DNA of 64,000 nucleotides from SIRX01 sp965214475. GTDB lineage: Bacteria; Actinomycetota; Rubrobacteria; Rubrobacterales; Rubrobacteraceae. A program made the translations under genes and the position numbers. Under the pieces are notes generated by a model. That model was not told where the DNA came from. It saw only the letters and a program-made list of their open reading frames with translations, and did not search any database. The stretch spans positions 868,001 to 932,000 of the forward strand of contig OZ243953.1 of NCBI GenBank assembly GCA_965214475.1, given 5' to 3'. Positions 8,229 through 16,282 of this stretch are shown piece after piece (position 1 is the stretch's first letter; every line of letters starts with the position of its first letter).

Positions 8229-9257
8229 CTAGGTGACCGTAAGCTGGTGGCCCTGTTCTTTGTACCGATTTGCCATTTCATCGAGCGTGATCGGATCGTA
8301 GTCTCCAGCGTGCCCGGCCTGGCCGAATGCTTCCATTCTCGCCTTAACTACACCCTGCATCGCCGCGCGCGCGGGCTTGAGGTAAAAGCGGGGATCGAAG
8401 GCGCTTGGGTCTTCGGAGAAGGCTTTTCGGATGGCTCCGGTTGAGGCTAGACGTAGGTCGGTGTCTACGTTTATCTTCCGGACGCCGTGCTTTACGCCTT
8501 CCTGGATCTCACGCACCGGCACGCCCCAGGTCGGGCGGATCTCACCACCGTACTCGTTGATGAGGTCCACGAGTTCCTTCGGCACGCTAGAGGAGCCGTG
8601 CATGACCAGGTGCGTGGTCGGGAGCTTCTCGTTGATCTCCTCGATGATGTGCATCGCCAAGACCTCGCGATCGGGCTCTTTGGTGAACTTGTAAGCCCCG
8701 TGGCTCGTCCCGATGGCGACCGCCAAAGCGTCGACCCCGGTCCTTTCCACGAACTCTACCGCCTGATCCGGGTCCGTAAGGTTTACCTCACCCGAGCCGT
8801 GACCATCTTCGATGCCGCCTAGCGTGCCGAGCTCACCTTCGACCGTTACGCCTCGCTCGTGGGCCATTTCGACCACCTCGCGCGTGACGTCCACGTTGTA
8901 GTCGAAGCTCGCGGGAGTTTTACCATCAGCCTCCAACGAACCGTCCATCATAACGCTCGTGAAACCAAGATCTATCGCGCTCTTGCACGTTTCGGGGGAG
9001 TTACCATGGTCTTGATGAAGCGCCACGGGGACCTCGGGGTAAACCTCGGAGGCCGCAAGCATCAGATGGTATAGAAACCGGTCGTTGGCGTATTTGCGGG
9101 CGCCGCTCGAAGCCTGAATGATCACCGGAGAGTTTGTCTCCTGGGCGGCTTCCATAATTGCCTGTACCTGCTCCAGGTTGTTGACGTTGAACGCGCCAAC
9201 ACCGTAGCCACCATTGGCCGCCTCGTCTAGAAGCTGCCGCATCGTTACCATTGCCAT
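8229..9257 (-). CDS. fba: Class II fructose-bisphosphate aldolase
   Basis: This zinc enzyme cleaves fructose 1,6-bisphosphate to DHAP and glyceraldehyde 3-phosphate. The start is taken at ATG 9257 (MAMVTMRQLLDEA). It lies nine bases after AAGGAGG (9267-9273), which gives 342 residues; an upstream start would add a non-conserved tail. Visible motifs are AFNVNNLEQVQAI, the zinc site ALHQDHGNSPE, VMMDGSLEADGKT, GELGTLGGIEDG, the AIGTSHGAYKF zinc His, MHGSSSVP and the KINVDTDLRLA phosphate-binding segment. It is transcribed alone, apart from the gap-pgk-tpiA cluster 4 kb away. Confidence 0.96.
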   Translation of the reverse strand: MAMVTMRQLLDEAANGGYGVGAFNVNNLEQVQAIMEAAQETNSPVIIQASSGARKYANDRFLYHLMLAASEVYPEVPVALHQDHGNSPETCKSAIDLGFTSVMMDGSLEADGKTPASFDYNVDVTREVVEMAHERGVTVEGELGTLGGIEDGHGSGEVNLTDPDQAVEFVERTGVDALAVAIGTSHGAYKFTKEPDREVLAMHIIEEINEKLPTTHLVMHGSSSVPKELVDLINEYGGEIRPTWGVPVREIQEGVKHGVRKINVDTDLRLASTGAIRKAFSEDPSAFDPRFYLKPARAAMQGVVKARMEAFGQAGHAGDYDPITLDEMANRYKEQGHQLTVT

Positions 9258-9324
9258 GCTCTGTTTCCTCCTTGATTCTAGTACCAGAGTTCTCTGGAGA
9301 AGTATAACTGCTGTGGCCGGACAC

Positions 9325-9352
9325 AAAAAGGAGCGCCCCGAAGAGACGCTCC
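9325..9352 (-). terminator. Intrinsic terminator of sortase 1
   Basis: On the minus strand a stem of about eight base pairs, GGAGCGTC / GGCGCTCC with one G-T wobble, encloses a TCTTCGG loop and is followed by TTTTTG (9325-9329). It lies downstream of the sortase and upstream of fba. Confidence 0.75.
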
Positions 9353-9374
9353 CAAGTTACCGCTAAATTGTCTG

Positions 9375-10196
9375 TTAGGCGTAGCTAACGTCTACCCTAT
9401 CTCCGCGAACCACGTATCGGCCTGACCATGTCGGGCCCATAGTCCAATAATCGCCTATAGCTTCGGTGCAAGTTTGTAGTGAGATCATGTCCCGCCCCGC
9501 GATCGGATTGGACACCGAGACTTCGTTGGGTGTGACTTCTAATATCTCTGTCACCTCGTAGGTGTAAGTCGTACCGTTGGCGTCCGTTAAGTAGATCGGA
9601 TCCCCAGTGACCATGAGCGGAAGGTTGTAAAACTGGTAGTAGCTCGCCGTTCCCGGCCAGCCTAATCTGTGCGCCGAAATATAGGGATTGGCGCTCTCCT
9701 GCCACGGGAAACCAGACTCTTCTAGCTTGGTAGCCCCAACGTCTAGCATTGCGGGATCACTGCTGTTGTAAACCGCGTTATCGTAGAGTCCCAACTTCGG
9801 AACCGTGAGATACGTCGTTTTGTCTTGCGGTGGTGGCGGTGCAGCTGGTTTGGCTTCAGCCTGCGCAGCCGCGCCTCCCTCCGCTTTTTTGTCGTCGGCA
9901 GACTTTTGGTCGGATTCTCCCTCTTTCGCGGCCTCGTCTTTGGCAGCCGCCTCGTCTTCAGTCATGGCCTGGTCCGGCTGCTCCTCTACTACCTGCTCCA
10001 CAACTTCCGGCGCGGAAGCGGGGAGTGGGACCTCGACCCGCTCTACCGAATTCACCGCCTGTCCGGTCGCGGCGAGGCTGGACAGGCTAGAAAAAAGCAG
10101 CCCGCCAAGCAGAAGTATTACCAGCGAGGCGAAAAGAACAAGCCCTACCCGCCGACGGCGTTTACGAAATATACGACGATCAGATCTATTACCCAT
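9375..10196 (-). CDS. Orphan sortase with long charged linker (sortase 1)
   Basis: This 273-residue membrane-anchored transpeptidase has a basic N-terminus (RRIFRKRRRR), a single membrane span (~17-41) and an ~80-residue Ala/Glu/Lys/Pro-rich linker. The sortase beta-barrel runs from about residue 126. The catalytic triad is visible: His176 in YISAHRLGW, Cys243 in SLQTCTE, and Arg260 or Arg264 in GRYVVRGDRV. The TLxTC-type motif and short barrel resemble class D/E sortases. No LPxTG-type substrate is encoded nearby. A TAGAAT hexamer ends six bases before the ATG, so the message may be leaderless. A paralogue is at 49058-49786. Confidence 0.88.
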   Translation of the reverse strand: MGNRSDRRIFRKRRRRVGLVLFASLVILLLGGLLFSSLSSLAATGQAVNSVERVEVPLPASAPEVVEQVVEEQPDQAMTEDEAAAKDEAAKEGESDQKSADDKKAEGGAAAQAEAKPAAPPPPQDKTTYLTVPKLGLYDNAVYNSSDPAMLDVGATKLEESGFPWQESANPYISAHRLGWPGTASYYQFYNLPLMVTGDPIYLTDANGTTYTYEVTEILEVTPNEVSVSNPIAGRDMISLQTCTEAIGDYWTMGPTWSGRYVVRGDRVDVSYA

Positions 10197-10484
10197 CTGG
10201 CGATTCTAACAGTCCGTTTCGCAACGTGGTAGGGGAGTGTTGGAAGTTTTTTTAAGATTCGTGAAAAAGAGCTTTCTCCATAGATGGTATGTGAGACAGG
10301 GCACACAATATCTTGCGGACGAAAAATTTAGGATGTACCGGCAACTAGATTCCTTGTGTGCGGGGAACGGAGCTGTGTGGAGTAGTATGTAGATCTCTAG
10401 CCTGTCATCTGAGACCCCATCTGAATTCGGATATGATCTCCGTTTCGGGCAGCCGGACATCAATGAAAGAGCTTCGAGCAAAAA
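10197..10484. promoter_or_regulatory. Divergent intergenic region, sortase 1 / ABC exporter
   Basis: This 288-bp stretch is slightly AT-richer than its neighbours. The minus-strand TAGAAT (10203-10208) is a candidate -10 for sortase 1, six bases from its ATG. No clear plus-strand promoter for the ABC genes was found. I see no RNA structure or conserved small ORF here. Confidence 0.35.
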
Positions 10485-11444
10485 TTGCCGACAAGTAGAG
10501 AAAACAATGGCACCCCGGGGCGAGATTCCACTTTGGTAGCGCAGGGCCTGAAAAAGAGTTACGGAGAGTTTCAGGCCGTGAAGGGCATAGATTTCGAGGT
10601 TTATCGGGGCGAGTGCTTCGGGTTTCTCGGGCCGAACGGCGCCGGCAAGACTACAACGATGAAAATGATCTACGGCGCTGCCGTGCCGACGGACGGGGAG
10701 TTGAACGTCGCAGGACTGGACGTGAGGCACGACGAACGCCGGGTAAAACGGCGCATCGGAGTCGTGCCGCAGGAAAACAACCTCGACGACGACCTGAAGG
10801 TCAAAGAAAACTTGCTCGTCTATGGTCGGTACTTCGACCTGCCCAAAAAATTGGCACTCCAGAGGGCCGAAAAATTGTTGGAGTTCGTGCAGCTAACCGA
10901 GAAGGCGGAGTCTAAAGTAGAACAACTCTCCGGCGGTATGAAGCGGCGTTTGCTCATCGCCCGCGCCCTTATAAACGACCCGGAGATTGTGGTGCTCGAC
11001 GAACCGACTACGGGTTTGGACCCACAGGCCCGCCATTTAGTGTGGGACCGCCTGCGGAAACTTACACGGGAGAATAAGACCCTTGTTCTTACAACGCACT
11101 ACATGGAAGAAGCGGCACAGCTCTGTGACCGGTTGATCATAATGGAGGGTGGCGAAATCATTGCCAACGGTTCGCCGCGGACCATGATCGAGGAGCACGT
11201 AAGCCCGCAGGTCCTGGAGTTTCGGGCCCGCCACGAAGCGCTGGAGCGGCTCGAACATCTTCTAGAAGGCAACGCTGAGGCCACCGAGAATACCGGTGAC
11301 GCACTGCTGGTCTACACCGCAGACGCTGAGTTGATCCTTGAGAAAGTTCGCGACTCCGGGATAGAGATAGACAATACGGTCGTACGGCAGGCGGGGCTCG
11401 AAGACGTGTTTTTGCGGCTCACGGGACGGAGCCTGATCGAATGA
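10485..11444 (+). CDS. ABC-2 type exporter ATP-binding subunit
   Basis: This 319-residue cytoplasmic ATPase powers the adjacent permease. It has the Walker A GPNGAGKTTT, the Q-loop VVPQENNLDDDL, the signature LSGGMKRRL, the Walker B VVLDEPTTGLDP and the switch His in LTTHYMEEA. A ~90-residue C-terminal domain typical of DrrA/NodI-type subunits follows. The start is uncertain: TTG 10485 has a weak Shine-Dalgarno, and TTG 10533, preceded by GGGGCGAG, is also possible and would begin just before the first conserved strand. It overlaps the permease gene by 4 bases. The substrate is unknown. Confidence 0.92.
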   Translation: MPTSRENNGTPGRDSTLVAQGLKKSYGEFQAVKGIDFEVYRGECFGFLGPNGAGKTTTMKMIYGAAVPTDGELNVAGLDVRHDERRVKRRIGVVPQENNLDDDLKVKENLLVYGRYFDLPKKLALQRAEKLLEFVQLTEKAESKVEQLSGGMKRRLLIARALINDPEIVVLDEPTTGLDPQARHLVWDRLRKLTRENKTLVLTTHYMEEAAQLCDRLIIMEGGEIIANGSPRTMIEEHVSPQVLEFRARHEALERLEHLLEGNAEATENTGDALLVYTADAELILEKVRDSGIEIDNTVVRQAGLEDVFLRLTGRSLIE

Positions 11445-12244
11445 GAAAATCCGAGTTCCGTGTCCCTTCGCCTCGCGGCGCTTTCCGCGTCTGGCAGCGC
11501 AATATAACCATCTTCCGAAAGTACTGGAAGACCATCATGTTCCCAAACCTCTTCGAACCACTGCTCTACCTGGCCGCCCTAGGGCTCGGGCTCGGGGCTT
11601 TTATTCAGGAGGGTGGCATAGATGGTCGGAGCTACGTGCAATACATAGCGCCGGGGCTATTGGCCTCCAACGCCATGTTCGCCGCCTCCTTCGAGAGCAC
11701 CTTCAACACCTTCGTCAAGCTCAAGATAGACCGCATCTACGACGCCATTATCACCACACCCGTTAACGCCGAGGACGTGGTAGCCGGCGAGTACCTGTGG
11801 GCCGGAACCCGTGCCGCCCTCTATGGAACAGGCTTCCTCGCGATGCTTACGGCTTTGGGAATCATCTTCGACGAGCCTCTCATAGTTTCTTTCTGGGCGC
11901 TGCTCATTCCACCGATGTTACTCGTCATAGGCATCATGTTCAGCGTCATGGGAACCTTGTTCACCAGCCTCATACAGCGCATAGACCTCTACGCCTACTA
12001 TTTCACGCTAGTCGTGACACCGCTTTTCCTCTTCTCCGGGATATTCTTCCCGATCCAGGACTTCACGGCTCCTGTGCCCCAGATCGCCTGGTTCACCCCA
12101 CTCTACCACGCAGTAAACGTCTGTCGGGGGTTGGCTACAGGGCCTTCGCCGGGGGTGCTGGTAGACGTTGCCTGGGTCTTTATCTTTACTCTGGCGCTCG
12201 CTATGTTACCAATCCGCTTCATGCGAAGGCGACTCATTAGCTAA
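11441..12244 (+). CDS. ABC-2 type exporter permease (NodJ/DrrB-like)
   Basis: This 267-residue membrane protein has six predicted helices. It starts with a soluble segment (RVWQRNITIFRKYWKTIMFPNLFEPLLYLAALGLGLG) typical of ABC-2 permeases in the NodJ/DrrB family. The conserved region FLFSGIFFPIQDF...FTPLYHAVNVCRGL is present near the C-terminus. The ATGA overlap with the ATPase gene makes the two a functional pair. The likely role is export of a lipid, polysaccharide or small amphipathic molecule; the sequence does not fix which. Confidence 0.9.
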   Translation: MRKSEFRVPSPRGAFRVWQRNITIFRKYWKTIMFPNLFEPLLYLAALGLGLGAFIQEGGIDGRSYVQYIAPGLLASNAMFAASFESTFNTFVKLKIDRIYDAIITTPVNAEDVVAGEYLWAGTRAALYGTGFLAMLTALGIIFDEPLIVSFWALLIPPMLLVIGIMFSVMGTLFTSLIQRIDLYAYYFTLVVTPLFLFSGIFFPIQDFTAPVPQIAWFTPLYHAVNVCRGLATGPSPGVLVDVAWVFIFTLALAMLPIRFMRRRLIS

Positions 12245-12313
12245 AGCATTTGCGAGGTCTTCAAACGGTTTCTTTGCCTGCCCACCACGCCAGCAGAAGC
12301 ATCGGTAGAAGAT

Positions 12314-12832
12314 CTAGTCGTTGATATCGACGATCTCACAACTCTGGGCTACGAAATCTTCGGTGCCTACAACCACTTCGTCCCGGCCCGGCCCACAGTA
12401 GAAGTAGTCTTTTTGGCGGTCGAGACTTCCGTGGATAACGTCGTCGCCGTGCTCCCCGTACATATGGTCCGTACCGGTCTTTCCGGCAATCAAATCGTTG
12501 CCATGTCCCCCACGGAGGCGATCCGCACCAGCTTTGCCAGACAACCTATCTCTACCAAGACCACCGACGACGTTGTCGTCGCCCGCGCCATCGTAGATGA
12601 TGTCTCTGCCGGGGCCGCCTCTTAGATTGTCGCCGGTTCCGGCACCATAGATAGTGTCGGCTCCCTTGCCGCCGTAGATCCTGTCGAATCCAGCCGTACC
12701 GTATAGTGTATCGGCCTTTGTAGTGCCACTACACCCACCTCCGTCGCACTTCTTGGTCACGGCCAGAGCCGCGCTCGTGGCGAGAAGCAGCATCACAAAC
12801 ACGAAAGCGGCGACTTTGGCCACGAGGGTCAC
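12314..12832 (-). CDS. Secreted RTX-type calcium-binding repeat protein
   Basis: This 172-residue protein starts at a GTG with GAGGA upstream. A signal peptide is clear (VAKVAAFVFVMLLLATSAALA, cleavage after ~24). About nine to ten glycine/aspartate nonapeptides follow, of the GGxGxDxUx type, including GGKGADTIY, GGPGRDIIY, GGLGRDRLS and GGHGNDLIA. These form calcium-binding parallel beta-roll turns. Cysteines flank the roll (CDGGGC near the N-terminus, YFYCGPGRDE and QSCEIVDI at the end), which suggests disulfides outside the cell. There is no enzymatic domain, so it may be a surface or matrix protein. No type I secretion partner is adjacent, and the signal peptide points to Sec export. Confidence 0.85.
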   Translation of the reverse strand: MTLVAKVAAFVFVMLLLATSAALAVTKKCDGGGCSGTTKADTLYGTAGFDRIYGGKGADTIYGAGTGDNLRGGPGRDIIYDGAGDDNVVGGLGRDRLSGKAGADRLRGGHGNDLIAGKTGTDHMYGEHGDDVIHGSLDRQKDYFYCGPGRDEVVVGTEDFVAQSCEIVDIND

Positions 12833-12895
12833 CGAACGACATCCTCACTCAGGCACTCTGCTTGCGCTTTAGGCACTACAGTCTGGCGCCTTTGG

Positions 12896-13123
12896 CTAAC
12901 CCAGGAAGATAAGCGCGACATTGGTGAGCGTGAACAGGCCGATGACGATTAGGGTGAGCCTGGTCAAGTTTTTCTCCATAACGGTTGTGCCGGAGAAAGT
13001 GCTGCCCATCCCACCGCCGAAGGAACCTGAGAGACCTCCACCTTTGCCCGAGTGCAGGAGTATCAGCCCGATAAGGGAGATGCTCAATATAACGTGAAAG
13101 AACGCGATAATGTAAGTAAACAT
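12896..13123 (-). CDS. secG: Preprotein translocase subunit SecG
   Basis: This 75-residue protein with two membrane helices (IIAFFHVILSISLIGLILL and LTLIVIGLFTLTNVALIFL) is joined by the Gly-rich loop HSGKGGGLSGSFGGGMGS, which is diagnostic of SecG. It assists SecYE during protein export. It sits after tpiA at the end of the gap-pgk-tpiA unit, the usual location in actinobacteria and firmicutes. Confidence 0.95.
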   Translation of the reverse strand: MFTYIIAFFHVILSISLIGLILLHSGKGGGLSGSFGGGMGSTFSGTTVMEKNLTRLTLIVIGLFTLTNVALIFLG

Positions 13124-13164
13124 TTTACTACTTTATCATACGGCTTTTACTCACTCCACCGCTG

Positions 13165-13950
13165 CTACTCGTCAATAGGAAAGTCATTCTCGGCGGCAGC
13201 ACTGATCAACTCTACAAATGACTCGACCTCTAAGCTAGCCCCGCCGACGAGGCCGCCGTCTATGTCATCCTTAGCGATGAGTTCCTCGACGTTTTCCGGT
13301 TTCATGGAGCCGCCGTAGAGGATGCGAACGGTGTCGGCGAAGTCGTCGCCTTTCAGGTCTTTGAGGAGGCCCCGGATCTGCCCGACAGCGTCCTGCGCAT
13401 CCTCGGGAGACGCTGTATCGCCCGTCCCTATGGCCCAGATAGGCTCGTAGGCGAAGACGATACTGTCACCACTAAGGTCGTCTTTGATTTCTTCCATGAC
13501 CCGTTCTATCTGGCCGGAGACTTTGTCCCACATTCCGCCTCCGTCGCGTTCTTCTTTTGTCTCACCGACGCAGACCACGGGCAACAGACCGGATTCCAGG
13601 GCTTTGGCCGTTTTGCGGGCGACCATTTCGTCGTCTTCACCAAAGACCTCGCGCCGCTCAGAATGTCCTACCACGACCGTCTGTACGCTAATGTCCTGCA
13701 GCATCTCGGCGGAGATTTCTCCGGTAAAAGACCCGCTATCCTCGTAGTAGAAGTTCTGTGCCCCCGCTATTACGGCGCTATCCTCCACCATCCGGGCGAC
13801 CTCGCCGAGACAGGTGAAAGGCGTGAATACCGCTACGTCTACCCCTTCGGCGTCTTCCGCCCGGGGCAGGAGCGCCGCCGTGTAATCCTGCGCCTCCCGA
13901 ACGGTTTTGTTCATCTTCCAGTTGGCCGCCATCATTGGCTTACGTGCCAT
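13165..13950 (-). CDS. tpiA: Triosephosphate isomerase
   Basis: This enzyme interconverts DHAP and glyceraldehyde 3-phosphate. The start is placed at ATG 13950 (MARKPMMAANWKMNKT), preceded by AAGGAGA (13957-13963) and one base after the pgk stop, giving 261 residues. Catalytic features are the Lys in NWKMNKT, the electrophilic His in VVGHSERREVFGE, the catalytic Glu in AYEPIWAIGTG, and the phosphate-binding ILYGGSMKPEN and GGLVGGASLE loops. It is tightly coupled to pgk. Confidence 0.97.
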   Translation of the reverse strand: MARKPMMAANWKMNKTVREAQDYTAALLPRAEDAEGVDVAVFTPFTCLGEVARMVEDSAVIAGAQNFYYEDSGSFTGEISAEMLQDISVQTVVVGHSERREVFGEDDEMVARKTAKALESGLLPVVCVGETKEERDGGGMWDKVSGQIERVMEEIKDDLSGDSIVFAYEPIWAIGTGDTASPEDAQDAVGQIRGLLKDLKGDDFADTVRILYGGSMKPENVEELIAKDDIDGGLVGGASLEVESFVELISAAAENDFPIDE

Positions 13951-13951
13951 G

Positions 13952-15130
13952 CTAACTCTCCTTATCCGGCAGAACCGCAACACCCGGCAGTTCCTTGCCT
14001 TCTACGTATTCTAGTGACGCCCCGCCCCCGGTCGAGATGTGGCTCATCTCACCCTCTAGGCCGAGCTTGTTGACGGCGGCGACCGAGTCGCCACCTCCTA
14101 TAACACTCGTTGCGTCGCTTTCGGCGACCGCCCGGGCCACGCCTTCGGTACCTTTCGCGAAAGCATCCATCTCGAAGACCCCCATCGGGCCGTTCCAAAA
14201 AACCGTCTTCGCCTCTTCCAGGTATCCGCGGAACGCCTCCACAGTTTCGGGACCGATATCCAGGCCCATCCAACCGTCGGGTATGCCGTTCACCTTGACT
14301 GTTTCCTTGTCGGCGTCTTCTTCCATCTTCTCGGCGGCTATTACGTCCACCGGGAGCACTAACTTGTCCCCCGCCTTCTCCATGAGATGTTCGGCTTCTT
14401 CGAGGTATTCTTCTTCTACTAGGGACCCACCAACCTCGTAGCCCTGGGCCTTGAAGAACGTGAAGCACATCGCGCCCCCGATGAGCAGGGTATCGGCGAC
14501 CTCTAGAAGGCTTTCTATAACGCCGATCTTGTCGGAGACCTTCGCCCCGCCCAGAATCGCAACGAACGGACTCTCCGGATCTTCGAGGACCGAGTCCAGG
14601 TAATCCAGCTCCGCCTCCATCAAGAGGCCCGCCGCAGCCGGCAGCCGCTCGGCAACTCCGACGGTGGTTGCGTGGGCCCGGTGGGCCGCTCCGAAGGCGT
14701 CGTTCACGTATAGGTCTGCGAGCGCGGCGAGTCCTTCGGAGAGCTCGTCGGCGTTATCCGTTTCCCCCGGATAGAAGCGAGAGTTCTCCAGCAGCACGAC
14801 GCCTTCGCCGTTCCAGTCTTCCAGTTCCTTCTGTACCTCGTCACCTACCGCGTGATCGAGTTTTTTGACCGGCTCGCCGAGCAGCTCTTCAAGACGTTTT
14901 GCTACCGGGTCCATTGCAAAATCCGTGTTTCGTTCACCTTTGGGGCGACCGAGATGGGATATAAGAATTGGCTCGGCTCCCTCGGAGAGCAAGTGCCGGA
15001 TGTTGGGCAGTGCGCGCTCAATGCGAGTATCATCGGCGACTTCTCCGTTCCCAAGGGGAACATTGAAGTCGACCCGCACGAGCACCCTTTTGCCCTGGAG
15101 GTCGAGGTCTCTGACGCTCTTCTTATTCAT
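13952..15130 (-). CDS. pgk: Phosphoglycerate kinase
   Basis: This 392-residue enzyme makes ATP from 1,3-bisphosphoglycerate. It shows the N-terminal signature RVLVRVDFNVPLGNGEVADDTRI, ISHLGRPKGERN, LLENSRFYPGE, the hinge and ADP-binding region AILGGAKVSDKI, and the C-terminal nucleotide loop VIGGGDSVAAVNKLG...STGGGASLE. GGGAGGAG precedes the ATG. A strong GC hairpin lies between gap and this gene. Confidence 0.97.
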   Translation of the reverse strand: MNKKSVRDLDLQGKRVLVRVDFNVPLGNGEVADDTRIERALPNIRHLLSEGAEPILISHLGRPKGERNTDFAMDPVAKRLEELLGEPVKKLDHAVGDEVQKELEDWNGEGVVLLENSRFYPGETDNADELSEGLAALADLYVNDAFGAAHRAHATTVGVAERLPAAAGLLMEAELDYLDSVLEDPESPFVAILGGAKVSDKIGVIESLLEVADTLLIGGAMCFTFFKAQGYEVGGSLVEEEYLEEAEHLMEKAGDKLVLPVDVIAAEKMEEDADKETVKVNGIPDGWMGLDIGPETVEAFRGYLEEAKTVFWNGPMGVFEMDAFAKGTEGVARAVAESDATSVIGGGDSVAAVNKLGLEGEMSHISTGGGASLEYVEGKELPGVAVLPDKES

Positions 15131-15150
15131 CGCTCCTCCCTCATAAATAC

Positions 15151-15188
15151 GGTCCGGGGGCGTGAAGCCACCCCCCCACCCCCGGACC
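15151..15188 (-). other. GC-rich hairpin between gap and pgk
   Basis: A perfect 10-bp stem GGTCCGGGGG / CCCCCGGACC (15151-15160 and 15179-15188) spans an 18-base loop in the 82-base gap between gap and pgk. It lacks a following T-run, so it looks more like an mRNA stabiliser or processing site than a terminator. Confidence 0.6.
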
Positions 15189-15212
15189 CGGCATGCTACT
15201 TACAGGCTCAGT

Positions 15213-16211
15213 CTAAAGCTGTTCGCCGACGTAGGCGACGAGGTCGCAGGTGCGGCTGGAATAGCCCCACTCGTTGTCATACCAGCCCAGGACCTTGACC
15301 GTTTTACCCATGGACATAGTGGAGCCGGAGTCGAAGACGCACGAGTGCGGGTTGCCGATGATGTCGCTGGAGACCAGTGGCGCCTCGGAGTACTCCAGGA
15401 TGTGCGATAGCTCGCCCTCGCCGGCCTCCTTGAAGGCAGCGTTGATGTCGTCCGCCGATACTTCCTGGCTGAGTTGGGCCGTCAGGTCGGTTATGGAGCC
15501 GTCGACGACGGGGACGCGGAGCGCCATACCGTCGATCTTACCTTCCATCTGCGGGAAGATGGTACCGACGAGCTTGGCCGCCCCGGTGGAGGTCGGGATG
15601 ATGTTCTGGGCGGCGGCCCGGGCCCGGCGCGGATCTTTATGGGCCCCGTCCACGACGCCCTGGTCGTTAGTGTAGGCGTGGCAGGTGGTCATGAGGCCAC
15701 TCTCCATACCGAACTGCTCGATCAGGACCTTCGCCATCGGTACGATGCAGTTGGTCGTGCAGCTACCGTTGGAGATCACGTTATCGCTGTCGGGATCGTA
15801 GTTCTGGTGGTTTATGTCGTAGATAAAGGTGCCGTCAATGCCCTTTGCCGGAGCGCTGATGACTACCTTTTTCGCGCCGCCGTCCAGATGCTGGCCAGCG
15901 GAGTCGTCGGTAAAAACACCGCTGGACTCGACAACGACGTCCACGCCCAGGTCACCCCACGGGATATCCGACGGATTCTTCTCGGAGAAAGTCTTTATCT
16001 CGCGGTCGCCCACGCGCATAGCGTCGTTTTCGTAGCTTACGTCTTCGTGCCACACGCCGTGGGTAGTGTCGTGCTTGAACAGGTTGACTAGGCTGTCGAA
16101 CGGCACCAGATCGTTAACCGCCACCACTTCGATGTCACCGCGCTGAATGGCGGCCTTGGTGAACAGCATCCCTATCCTGCCGAAACCATTTACTCCTACT
16201 CGTACTGCCAC
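15213..16211 (-). CDS. gap: Glyceraldehyde-3-phosphate dehydrogenase
   Basis: This 332-residue NAD-dependent glycolytic enzyme has the Rossmann start VRVGVNGFGRIGMLFTKAA. The catalytic Cys lies in NGSCTTNCIVPMAK, the catalytic His in TCHAYTNDQ, and WYDNEWGYSSR is at the C-terminus. The GTG start is preceded by AGGAGG. It is first in the gap-pgk-tpiA-secG order, downstream of whiA. Confidence 0.97.
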   Translation of the reverse strand: MAVRVGVNGFGRIGMLFTKAAIQRGDIEVVAVNDLVPFDSLVNLFKHDTTHGVWHEDVSYENDAMRVGDREIKTFSEKNPSDIPWGDLGVDVVVESSGVFTDDSAGQHLDGGAKKVVISAPAKGIDGTFIYDINHQNYDPDSDNVISNGSCTTNCIVPMAKVLIEQFGMESGLMTTCHAYTNDQGVVDGAHKDPRRARAAAQNIIPTSTGAAKLVGTIFPQMEGKIDGMALRVPVVDGSITDLTAQLSQEVSADDINAAFKEAGEGELSHILEYSEAPLVSSDIIGNPHSCVFDSGSTMSMGKTVKVLGWYDNEWGYSSRTCDLVAYVGEQL

Positions 16212-16282
16212 TTAGTCCTCCTATTTTCGTTTGCTGCCTGCGTGTGCCTATTTTGCCCGAAACGTCCGGCGTTTAACAGCCC

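Noticed and set aside
10206..10730. 174-codon minus-strand frame across the sortase/ABC intergenic region
   Set aside because: It runs antisense through the start of the ABC ATPase gene and shows no domain or ribosome binding site.
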